Assembly: GCA_902806275.1 (NCBI GenBank) | Contig: CADCVY010000093.1 | Span: 1 to 45,655, forward strand | Length of the DNA stretch: 45,655 nucleotides | Direction: 5' to 3' | From: an uncultured Sphingomonas sp. | GTDB taxonomy: Bacteria > Pseudomonadota > Alphaproteobacteria > Sphingomonadales > Sphingomonadaceae | Shown: positions 17,998-24,816 of the stretch, piece after piece | Layout of the letters: every line of letters starts with the position of its first letter | Position numbering within the stretch: the stretch's first letter is position 1 | Notes under the pieces: generated by a model | What the model saw: only the letters and a program-made list of their open reading frames with translations | What the model was told of the DNA's origin: nothing | The model's database searches: none | Translations under genes and position numbers: made by a program

Positions 17998-18725
17998 ATC
18001 TTCCAGCCGGAAAAAATGCTGACCAGGCCACCGAGCATGGGCTCGGCGGACGCGCGAACGAAGCCCGCGTCGGCGATCATCGCGCGGAACGCCTCCGGCC
18101 GGGGGAACCGGCGGATGCTCTCGACGAGGTAGCGGTAGCTTTCCTCGTCGTTCGCGACGGCCTTGCCGATCTGCGGGATCACGCGGGACGAATAGGCCTC
18201 GTAGAGCTCGGCAAAGCCCGGCCAGTCGCTCGACGAGAACTCCATGCAATGGAAGCGGCCGCCGCGCTTGAGGCTGCGATATGCTTCCTTCAGTGCGGCA
18301 GGGATGTCAGTCACGTTCCGGATCCCGAACACGATCGTATACGCATCGAAGCGGCCGTCATCGAAGGTCAGCGCTTCCGCGTTTTCGACCTTCCACTGCA
18401 AGCCGGTTAGCCCGCGCTCGGCCGCGCGTTCCTCACCGATGCCGAGCATGTCGGCGTTGATGTCGGCGACGGTCACATGAGCGCCGCGCGCCGCCATCCG
18501 AAACGCGACATCCCCAGTGCCGCCGGCCATGTCGAGAATGTCCTCGCCTGCGCGCGGCTTCACCCGGGCGACGAAGCGGTCCTTCCACAAGCGGTGCATG
18601 CCGCCGCTCATGAGGTCGTTCATCAGGTCGTAGCGGCGGGCGACAGAGCTGAAGACGGCGCCCACGCGCCGCGTCTTCTCCTCCGGGCTGACGAGTTCGT
18701 CGCCGAAATTGACCTGGTCCGCCAT
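17994..18725 (-). CDS. ubiE: Ubiquinone C-methyltransferase UbiE
   Basis: A 243-residue class I SAM methyltransferase that methylates the benzoquinol ring in ubiquinone (and menaquinone where present) synthesis. Motif I is ILDMAGGTGDVAFRMA (about residues 63-78). The family-specific FGIRNVTD and GGRFHCMEFS segments follow, and the C-terminus ends FSGWKI, which is typical. The start ATG at 18725 faces mutM across a 48-bp spacer. Its stop overlaps the ubiB start. The operon continues ubiB, DUF885, coaBC. Confidence 0.96.
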   Translation of the reverse strand: MADQVNFGDELVSPEEKTRRVGAVFSSVARRYDLMNDLMSGGMHRLWKDRFVARVKPRAGEDILDMAGGTGDVAFRMAARGAHVTVADINADMLGIGEERAAERGLTGLQWKVENAEALTFDDGRFDAYTIVFGIRNVTDIPAALKEAYRSLKRGGRFHCMEFSSSDWPGFAELYEAYSSRVIPQIGKAVANDEESYRYLVESIRRFPRPEAFRAMIADAGFVRASAEPMLGGLVSIFSGWKI

Positions 18726-18773
18726 GGTGGGGCGGCTCTAGCGGGCTCCGCGGCGCTCCGCCATATCGCGGCC

Positions 18774-19580
18774 ATGCCCGAACTGCCCGAAGTCGAAACC
18801 ACCGTCCGGGGACTTGCGCGGGTGATGCAGGGACAGCGCATCGACAATGTCGAAGCGCGCCGGCCCGACCTCCGGCGCGCACTGCCGGAAGATTTGGTCC
18901 AGCGGCTCACCGGCGCCGCCGTCACGCGTTTGTGGCGGCGGGCCAAGTACGGGCTGATCGACACCGACCGCGGGGATACGCTGGTGTTCCATCTCGGCAT
19001 GTCCGGCCGGTGGCGCGTCGACCCGGCAGAATTGGAAAAGCACGACCACCTAGTGCTGGCGATCAGCGGCGGGCGACGGGTCGCGCTTAACGATCCGCGC
19101 CGGTTCGGTTCGGTCGATCTAGTGCGAACCGATGAGCTTGCCGCATGGCAGCCAATTGCGGAGCTTGGTCCCGAGCCGTTCGATCTCACGCCCGAGGCGC
19201 TTCGCTCTCGCCTGGCGGGTCGCAAGGCACCGATCAAACCGTTGTTGCTCGACCAGGGCATCGTAGCCGGCCTGGGCAACATCTATGTCTGCGAAGCGCT
19301 GTTCCGCGCGCGCATACATCCAACGCGCGCTGCCGGGTCCATCTCGCTTGCCCGGCTCGACCGCCTGGTGCCTGCCATCAAGCAGGTGCTTAAGGAAGCC
19401 ATTGAGGCGGGCGGATCGAGCCTGCGCGACTTCGCTAGCCCTGCGGGGGACCTCGGCTACTTTTCTAAGAGCTTTTCGGTGTATAACCGCGAAGGCGCGG
19501 CGTGCGCGTGCGGCGGTTCGGTGCGGCGTTTTGTGCAGGGCGGCCGCTCGACCTTTTACTGCACCGCCTGCCAGCGGTGA
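18774..19580 (+). CDS. mutM: Formamidopyrimidine-DNA glycosylase
   Basis: A 268-residue bifunctional base-excision enzyme removing 8-oxoguanine and other oxidised purines. The mature protein begins PELPEVETT, so Pro2 is the Schiff-base nucleophile and Glu3 the catalytic acid. The beta-turn lysine region HLGMSGRWR and the helix-two-turn-helix GIVAGLGNIYVCEALF are present. The C-terminal zinc finger has CACGG and CTACQR, which bind the 8-oxoG site DNA. The start ATG at 18774 is fixed by the need for Pro2. It is divergent from ubiE. Confidence 0.97.
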   Translation: MPELPEVETTVRGLARVMQGQRIDNVEARRPDLRRALPEDLVQRLTGAAVTRLWRRAKYGLIDTDRGDTLVFHLGMSGRWRVDPAELEKHDHLVLAISGGRRVALNDPRRFGSVDLVRTDELAAWQPIAELGPEPFDLTPEALRSRLAGRKAPIKPLLLDQGIVAGLGNIYVCEALFRARIHPTRAAGSISLARLDRLVPAIKQVLKEAIEAGGSSLRDFASPAGDLGYFSKSFSVYNREGAACACGGSVRRFVQGGRSTFYCTACQR

Positions 19581-19584
19581 TCGA

Positions 19585-19598
19585 TTCGACAAGCTCAG
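19585..19598. repeat. Lone sphingomonad CTTCGACAAGCTCAG-type repeat
   Basis: TTCGACAAGCTCAG just after the mutM stop matches the core of the inverted pair at 7980-8046. It is a single copy without a facing arm, and is followed by the putative rpsT promoter. It could be a remnant of a mobile palindromic unit. Confidence 0.7.
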
Positions 19599-19605
19599 CA
19601 CACGG

Positions 19606-19634
19606 TTGACCTTCGCGCCCTCTGTGCGTAGGGC
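19606..19634 (+). promoter_or_regulatory. Putative sigma70-type promoter for rpsT
   Basis: TTGACC (19606-19611) matches the -35 consensus at five of six bases. TAGGGC (19629-19634) is a weak -10, with a 17-nt spacer. The expected transcript would begin near 19641 and leave a leader of about 55 nt before rpsT. This is a motif match only. Confidence 0.35.
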
Positions 19635-19697
19635 GACGGCGCGTCGGCGCGGGCCTAGGTTCTGCGCCGCTTTTCATCAGACTTCACGAGGACGTTC

Positions 19698-19961
19698 ATG
19701 GCGAATACGCCGCAAGCCAAGAAGCGCATCCGTCGCAACTCGACGCGGGCCACCATCAACCATTCGCGCGTCAGCCGCATCCGGACCTTCATCAAGGCCG
19801 TTGAATCGGCAGTTGCTGCCGGCAAGAAGGCCGAAGCTGCCGAGGCACTGCAGAAGATGCAGCCGGAGATCGCGCGCGGCGTTGCGCGGGGTGTCATCCA
19901 CAGGAACACGGCGTCGCGGAAGTTCTCGCGGCTGACCAAAAGGGTTGCCGCTCTCGGCTGA
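19698..19961 (+). CDS. rpsT: 30S ribosomal protein S20
   Basis: An 87-residue basic protein binding the 5' domain and helix 44 of 16S rRNA. It begins [17 protein letters not shown] and has the helical [37 protein letters not shown] region that defines S20. The start ATG at 19698 follows GAGGA. A strong hairpin follows at 19987-20012. It is immediately upstream of dnaA, an order I associate with sphingomonads and relatives. Confidence 0.97.
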   Translation: MANTPQAKKRIRRNSTRATINHSRVSRIRTFIKAVESAVAAGKKAEAAEALQKMQPEIARGVARGVIHRNTASRKFSRLTKRVAALG

Positions 19962-19986
19962 TCACACGTACCGAACTGCACCAATT

Positions 19987-20012
19987 CGGGCCGTCGGGAA
20001 ACCGGCGGCCCG
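19987..20012 (+). terminator. Hairpin terminator after rpsT
   Basis: Inverted repeat of 11 bp with one T-G wobble (CGGGCCGTCGG / CCGGCGGCCCG) and a GAAA tetraloop, 26 nt after the rpsT stop. It is followed by TAGCGTTTCG, so the T-tract is weak. It separates rpsT from dnaA. Confidence 0.7.
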
Positions 20013-20336
20013 TAGCGTTTCGAGACTGTCCGGAAAAATGCAGCAATTTCCGCGATTCGCACATGGGTTAAGTTGGCGGTAACGGCCTATTTGGCGAAAA
20101 TCCGCCATTTCCGGCAGCTATCCGCTGCTTTCCTATGTCAATAGCCATTATTTCACTTTGATGAAAAAACGGCACTTGCATGCGTGCCCCATGACTCGCA
20201 GTAACAGCATTCCAGGCGCGCTTGTCGCGCTGGGGGCAAGAGCGAAACAAGGCTTCTGGCGGGCGACTCGGTCGTCACGCAACGGAGATGCTTTGCCTTG
20301 CCTCTTGGGGGAGCCGAGAGAGGGAGGCGCGAGCCA
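20013..20336 (+). promoter_or_regulatory. dnaA upstream region with a CtrA-like box
   Basis: These 324 bases hold no gene I can support. The stretch 20055-20175 is A+T-richer than its surroundings. A TTAA-N7-GTAA sequence (20068-20082) matches the CtrA consensus TTAA-N7-TTAA at seven of eight bases. A small hairpin TGGCG/CGCCA lies near 20092-20107. No DnaA box with fewer than about two mismatches was found by eye, so this does not look like a replication origin. The region presumably carries the dnaA promoter. Confidence 0.45.
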
Positions 20337-21731
20337 GTGCAGGGCCAAGGGGAGACCGCGTCTGTTGAACTCGCCGGAGCGGGGGTCGTGGCCCCGCTCG
20401 AGGCCGCCTGGGATTCCATCCGCACCGGTCTTCGCCGCGATCTTTGCGCGCGCACGTTCGACGGCTGGCTGAAGCCCGCCGAGCTCGGCAGTTTCGAGCC
20501 GGATAGCGGCGCACTGGACCTGGTCATGCCGAGCCAGTTCATGGCCGACTGGGTCCGCTCGCATTTCGGCGACCGGCTGGCGCTGGCCTGGAAGACGGTG
20601 CTTCCGGTGGTGCGCGACGTCCGCTTCGTCGCGGCCGTGGACGCGCCGCGCCCGGCGCCGCTGCTGATCCTGGAAGACACGCCGCCGCCCGCTGAGCGGG
20701 ACCCGAGCGCGCCCAATTTCGATCCCCGCTACCGCTTCGAAACCTTTGTGCTCGGCAAGGCGAATGAGGTTGCGGCAACCGCCGCGCGGACGCTGGCGAC
20801 GTCCAAGACGGTCGGCTTCAACCCGCTGTTCATTCACGGCGGCACCGGGCGCGGCAAGACCCACCTGCTGCACGCGATCGGGCACACCTTCACCGCCAGC
20901 AACCGCGGCGCCCGCGTGGTGTCGATGTCGGCCGAAAAGTTCATGGTCGAGTTCATCCGCGCGCTCAAAGACAATGACACCATCGGCTTCAAGCAGCGGC
21001 TGCGCAGCGCCGACCTGCTGTTGATCGACGATGTCCAGTTCATCGCCGGCAAGGATTCGACCCAAGAGGAATTCTTCCACACCATGAACGAGATCATCAG
21101 CGCCGGCCGCCGGCTGGTGATCACGTCGGACCGCGCGCCGCAGGACCTCGACGGCATCGCCCCGCGCATCCTGTCGCGGCTGTCGTGGGGGCTGGTCGCC
21201 GACATCAACGCCGCCGATTACGAGCTGAGGTTCAACATCATCGTGTCCAAGCTCGACGCGCTGCCGGGCGTGCAGATGCAGCGGCCGGTGATTGATTTCC
21301 TGGCTCGCCGCGTGACGTCGTCGGTCCGTGAGTTGGAAGGCGCGCTTAACCGCATCGGCGCTTATGCGATGATGACTGGGCGCGCGATCGACATCGCCTT
21401 CGTGGAAGAGGTGCTCGCCAACGTGCTGCGCGCCAACCAGCGGCGGATTTCCATTGACGAGATCCAGACGCAGGTTGCGGAACATTACCGCATCCGCAAG
21501 GCGGAGATGACGTCGGCGCGGCGCGCGCGCGAAGTCGCGCGTCCGCGGCAAGTGGCGATGTACCTGTCCAAGCAGCTGACGCCCAAGTCGCTGCCGGACA
21601 TCGGGCGGCGCTTCGGCGGGCGCGACCACACAACGGTGATCCACGCGGTGCGGCAGATCGAAAAGCTGCGCGCGAGCGACGCCGAACTCGATGCCGACAT
21701 CCGCCTGCTGACCCGCCAGCTCGAAGGCTGA
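20337..21731 (+). CDS. dnaA: Chromosomal replication initiator DnaA
   Basis: A 464-residue AAA+ initiator that binds DnaA boxes and melts the origin. Domain I covers about residues 20-95 (AWDSIRTGLRRDL). The Walker A GGTGRGKTH is at 168-176 and Walker B LLLIDD at 227-232. The C-terminal domain IV carries the signature GRRFGGRDHTTVIHAVRQIE. The start is GTG at 20337, preceded by GAGAGGGAGGCGCGAGCCA. A TTG 13 codons upstream is possible but less likely. The gene is separated from rpsT by a hairpin and a CtrA-like box. Confidence 0.96.
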   Translation: MQGQGETASVELAGAGVVAPLEAAWDSIRTGLRRDLCARTFDGWLKPAELGSFEPDSGALDLVMPSQFMADWVRSHFGDRLALAWKTVLPVVRDVRFVAAVDAPRPAPLLILEDTPPPAERDPSAPNFDPRYRFETFVLGKANEVAATAARTLATSKTVGFNPLFIHGGTGRGKTHLLHAIGHTFTASNRGARVVSMSAEKFMVEFIRALKDNDTIGFKQRLRSADLLLIDDVQFIAGKDSTQEEFFHTMNEIISAGRRLVITSDRAPQDLDGIAPRILSRLSWGLVADINAADYELRFNIIVSKLDALPGVQMQRPVIDFLARRVTSSVRELEGALNRIGAYAMMTGRAIDIAFVEEVLANVLRANQRRISIDEIQTQVAEHYRIRKAEMTSARRAREVARPRQVAMYLSKQLTPKSLPDIGRRFGGRDHTTVIHAVRQIEKLRASDAELDADIRLLTRQLEG

Positions 21732-21737
21732 TCCGCT

Positions 21738-22038
21738 CAGAAAAGCCCGGCCGGATCGTCAGGAAGATGTGGTTCGCACCGATGATTGGAAACAGCGGGT
21801 CCCCGGCGAGCAAGTAGACCACGGGATAACGCCTGTTGTTATCTGCCCCGTCTCCCTGGGGCAGCCGCTCGTAGATGTGATAGAGATGCTGGGCTTCGGC
21901 TGATTGCAACGGGAAGTAGTCGCCCGCCAGTGCCGGCAAGTGCGTCAGCGGGACGACGCGTGGCTGCACCTGTGCAACTGCCGCGCTTCCGACTGTAAGC
22001 GCTAAGCCGGCAAGCACCGACTCCAAGCAAAGGCCCAT
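21738..22038 (-). pseudogene. 5' fragment of a secreted esterase-like alpha/beta hydrolase
   Basis: Minus-strand sequence encoding about 98 plausible residues. A signal peptide (MGLCLESVLAGLALTVGSAAVA) is followed by GDYFPLQSAEAQ, HIYERLPQG and RRYPVVYLLAGDPLFPIIGANHIFLT. This is the opening of a PF00756-type esterase, where the catalytic Ser, Asp and His would come later. The homology stops beside the dnaA stop codon, and beyond that the frame only reads antisense to dnaA. The catalytic half is missing, so this is a truncated gene, probably cut by a deletion that brought dnaA next to it. The family assignment is by motif recall. Confidence 0.65.
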
Positions 22039-22098
22039 GATGCGCTAAGCTGCCCGACAAGATCACGGCGGCTTAGCGTATCGCTTGAGGCGTCGCCC

Positions 22099-23007
22099 CT
22101 ATGCGGCCGGCAGAAGCTTCCTCTCGCCAGCAAGGCGCAGCAGACCGCCCTGAAGCTTTTCGAACGCTCGCACCTCGATCTGGCGGATGCGTTCGCGGCT
22201 GACGCCGTAAACTTGGCTCAGTTCCTCGAGCGTCTTGGGTTCGTCGGCCAGGCGGCGCTCCATCAGGATGTGCCGCTCGCGCTCGTTAAGACCTTCCAGC
22301 GCGCTCATCAGCAGATCGTGGCGCACGCGGTTTTCCTGATCCTCGGCTATCGCTTCGTCCTGCAGCGGCCCGTGGTCGACGAGGAAGTCCTGCCACTGGC
22401 CTTCGCCGCCTTCGTCGCCCTTCAGCGGCGCGTTAAGGCTGGTATCGCCGCCATGGCCCATGCGGCGGTTCATGGAGATGACCTCGTCCTCGGTCACGCC
22501 GAGGTCGGTCGCGATCTTGGCGACGTCGGCCGGCTTGAGGTCGCCTTCCTCGAACGCGTCGATCTGATTCTTCATCCGCCTGAGATTGAAGAACAATTTC
22601 TTCTGCGCGGCGGTGGTGCCCATCTTCACCAGGCTCCAGGAGCGCAGGATGAACTCCTGGATCGAGGCGCGAATCCACCACATGGCGTAGGTGGCGAGGC
22701 GAAACCCGCGTTCCGGCTCGAACTTCTTCACGCCCTGCATCAGACCGATGTTGCCTTCGCTGATCAGCTCGCTGACTGGCAGGCCGTAGCCGCGGTAGCC
22801 CATCGCGATCTTCGCTACCAGGCGAAGGTGCGAGTTGACGAGCTTCGCGGCCGCGTCGGTGTCGCCATGCTCGCGCCAGCGCTTGGCGAGCATATACTCT
22901 TCCTCGGGGGCGAGGATCGGGAATTTCTTGATCTCGGCGAGATACCGATTGAGCCCGGCCTCCCCGCCGGACGCGGGGAGCGAGACGATCCCTTTTTGCT
23001 GTGCCAT
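22099..23007 (-). CDS. rpoH: Heat-shock sigma factor sigma32
   Basis: A 302-residue group 3 sigma factor directing RNA polymerase to heat-shock promoters. Region 2 (LVNSHLRLVAKIAMGYRGYG and TYAMWWIRASIQEFIL) binds core enzyme and the -10 element. The RpoH box QKKLFFNLRR is at 135-144. Region 4 ends with an HTH (TLEELSQVYGVSRERIRQIE). The start at 23007 (MAQQKG) is the normal RpoH opening. It is 55 nt from rluD, which is on the same strand upstream, and may be co-transcribed. In alphaproteobacteria RpoH level is controlled by DnaK and proteolysis. Confidence 0.95.
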   Translation of the reverse strand: MAQQKGIVSLPASGGEAGLNRYLAEIKKFPILAPEEEYMLAKRWREHGDTDAAAKLVNSHLRLVAKIAMGYRGYGLPVSELISEGNIGLMQGVKKFEPERGFRLATYAMWWIRASIQEFILRSWSLVKMGTTAAQKKLFFNLRRMKNQIDAFEEGDLKPADVAKIATDLGVTEDEVISMNRRMGHGGDTSLNAPLKGDEGGEGQWQDFLVDHGPLQDEAIAEDQENRVRHDLLMSALEGLNERERHILMERRLADEPKTLEELSQVYGVSRERIRQIEVRAFEKLQGGLLRLAGERKLLPAA

Positions 23008-23062
23008 TCTAGTCGTCTTTCTCCCAAGCGGCTGGGGGTTGCACGCCCTAGCCAGTGATGTC

Positions 23063-24013
23063 CTATACACCAAGCGCGTTGAACAGTTCCTGCATGTCAG
23101 GCGGCATGCTGCTGGAGAACGACAACCGGTGTTTCGTGACCGGGTGGGTGAAGCCAAGCTCCGCAGCGTGCAAGGCTTGCCGGTGGAAACCAAGCTCGTT
23201 CAGCAGTTTACCTTGCGTCTTTCCCGAACGGCTGTAAAGCGGGTCGCCGAGCAGCGGGTGCCCGAGCGATGCCATGTGCACCCGCACCTGGTGCGTGCGT
23301 CCGGTTTCGAGGCGGCATTCCACCAGCGTCGCGTCCCGCAATACCTCCAGCCGACTCCAGTGGGTCACCGCGCGCTTGCCGCGGCCTTCCGCGACAATCG
23401 CGATCTTCTTGCGGTTGGTCGATGACCGCGCGAGCGGGGCATCGATCGTGCCTTCGCGGAACTTGGGTACGCCGCTGACCAGCGCCAGGTAGCGGCGGTC
23501 GATTGAGTGCGCGGCGAATTGCCGGGCCAGGCCTTCGTGCGCAACATCGGTCTTGGCCACGACCAGCAGGCCCGACGTGTCCTTGTCGATCCGGTGGACG
23601 ATGCCGGGGCGGGCAACCCCGCCGATCCCGGATAGCGAGCCGCCGCAATGGTGCAGCAGGGCATTGACCAGGGTCCCGTCGGCGTTGCCGGCGGCGGGAT
23701 GGACGACCAGCCCCGCCGGCTTGTCGACCACCAGCAGATGCTCGTCCTCGAAGATGACCCGCAGCGGAATGTCCTGCGCCTGGTTGTGCGCCGGCTCCGG
23801 CTCAGGAACGGCGAGCAGGAAGCTTTCGTCCCCCTTCACCTTGGTCGCCGGATCGCGCACGAGCGAGCCCGATTGCTCCAGCGCACCGCTCCTGATTAGC
23901 GACTTCAAGCGCTCGCGCGACATGGTCGGAACCGCGTCGGCAAGCGCGCGGTCGAGCCGCAGGCCGGCATGGGCAGGCAACAGCCGCACGTCGATCGTCT
24001 GAATGCCCCCCAT
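23063..24013 (-). CDS. rluD: RluD-type 23S rRNA pseudouridine synthase
   Basis: A 316-residue RluA-family enzyme. An N-terminal S4 RNA-binding domain (about residues 16-65) precedes the catalytic domain. The catalytic Asp143 is in HRIDKDTSGLLVVAK. The RTHQVRVHMASLGHPLLGD motif that follows is characteristic. RluD isomerises uridines in helix 69 of 23S rRNA (1911, 1915 and 1917 in E. coli). RluC is the main alternative, but the S4 domain and length fit RluD best. It is divergent from chpT across 84 bp and upstream of rpoH on the same strand. Confidence 0.9.
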   Translation of the reverse strand: MGGIQTIDVRLLPAHAGLRLDRALADAVPTMSRERLKSLIRSGALEQSGSLVRDPATKVKGDESFLLAVPEPEPAHNQAQDIPLRVIFEDEHLLVVDKPAGLVVHPAAGNADGTLVNALLHHCGGSLSGIGGVARPGIVHRIDKDTSGLLVVAKTDVAHEGLARQFAAHSIDRRYLALVSGVPKFREGTIDAPLARSSTNRKKIAIVAEGRGKRAVTHWSRLEVLRDATLVECRLETGRTHQVRVHMASLGHPLLGDPLYSRSGKTQGKLLNELGFHRQALHAAELGFTHPVTKHRLSFSSSMPPDMQELFNALGV

Positions 24014-24097
24014 CGAATGAAGCGATATGGGTCGGAACGGTGGCGGTTCAACCGCCAGTTACTTGCACGCATGTCAACTCTGACGCACTAAACGGGG

Positions 24098-24757
24098 ATG
24101 AACGCGGTCGATCTCGCCAGTTTGTTGTGTTCGCGCCTGTGCCACGACCTGATGTCCCCGGTCGGTGCGCTCAACAACGGCATCGAGCTGCTCGCCGACG
24201 AGCAGGACCCGGACATGCGCGACAAGTGCCTGGAACTGCTCGCGGACAGCGCCCGGGCTTCCGCCAACAAGCTCAAGTTCTTCCGCCTGGCGTTCGGCGC
24301 CGCCGGCGCGTTCGGCGAGGAGATCGACACGCATGAAGCGCATGCCGCCCTCGCAGGCCTGTTCGGGGCGGAGCGTCGCATCGAGCTTGGCTGGATGGTT
24401 GCCGGCGACCGCCTGCCCAAGGGCGCGGCGAAGCTGCTGCTCAACCTCGCGATGCTGGCCGGCGACGCGCTGGTCCGCGGCGGGCGCCTGGACGTGGGCG
24501 GCGAGAGCCGGGATGGGGCGATCGAGCTGGTGATCCGCGCCGAAGGCCCCCGCATCTTGCTCGACCCGGCGCTGCGGGAGACGTTGGCCGAGGGCGGCAG
24601 CGGCGGCACCGTCGAACCCCGCGCTGCCGGCGCGTGGCTGGCGCACAGCCTGGCGGCGGAAGCCGGTGGGTCGATCCAGCTGTCGGACCCTGACAGCTAT
24701 GTGCTGCTGATCGGCGCCGTGCTTCCGCTGCATGCGGCCGCCGGAGAGCAGGGCTAA
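24098..24757 (+). CDS. chpT: ChpT-type histidine phosphotransferase
   Basis: A 219-residue protein of the ChpT family. The DHp-like helical hairpin carries the phospho-accepting His16 in LCSRLCHDLMSPVGALNNGIELL. The C-terminal part resembles a degenerate ATPase domain (RAAGAWLAHSLAAEAGGSIQL). In Caulobacter, ChpT passes phosphate from CckA to CtrA and CpdR. It is the first gene of the chemotaxis run, and the gap to cheA (59 nt) holds a CtrA-like box. It may still serve the cell-cycle phosphorelay, so its presence here does not by itself prove a chemotaxis role. Confidence 0.88.
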   Translation: MNAVDLASLLCSRLCHDLMSPVGALNNGIELLADEQDPDMRDKCLELLADSARASANKLKFFRLAFGAAGAFGEEIDTHEAHAALAGLFGAERRIELGWMVAGDRLPKGAAKLLLNLAMLAGDALVRGGRLDVGGESRDGAIELVIRAEGPRILLDPALRETLAEGGSGGTVEPRAAGAWLAHSLAAEAGGSIQLSDPDSYVLLIGAVLPLHAAAGEQG

Positions 24758-24768
24758 CGGCGCATTAA
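24754..24768 (+). promoter_or_regulatory. CtrA-like box between chpT and cheA
   Basis: CTAA-N7-TTAA (24754-24757, spacer CGGCGCA, 24765-24768) matches the CtrA consensus at seven of eight bases. It lies 49 nt before the cheA start and overlaps the chpT stop. CtrA often controls motility genes in alphaproteobacteria. This is a motif match only. Confidence 0.35.
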
Positions 24769-24816
24769 CTCCTCGGCGGCATAAGGACGCCAAATCCGGG
24801 GGAAAGCCACGCGCCG

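Noticed and set aside
16342-18132. A ~600-codon plus-strand frame across ubiB
   Set aside because: Antisense shadow of ubiB, rich in Arg/Asp/Gly, no domain.
20013-20336. Replication origin upstream of dnaA
   Set aside because: No clear DnaA boxes by eye. Alphaproteobacterial origins usually lie elsewhere, so only a CtrA-like box was noted.
20148-21644. A 498-codon minus-strand frame across dnaA
   Set aside because: Antisense to a well-supported dnaA. No signature.
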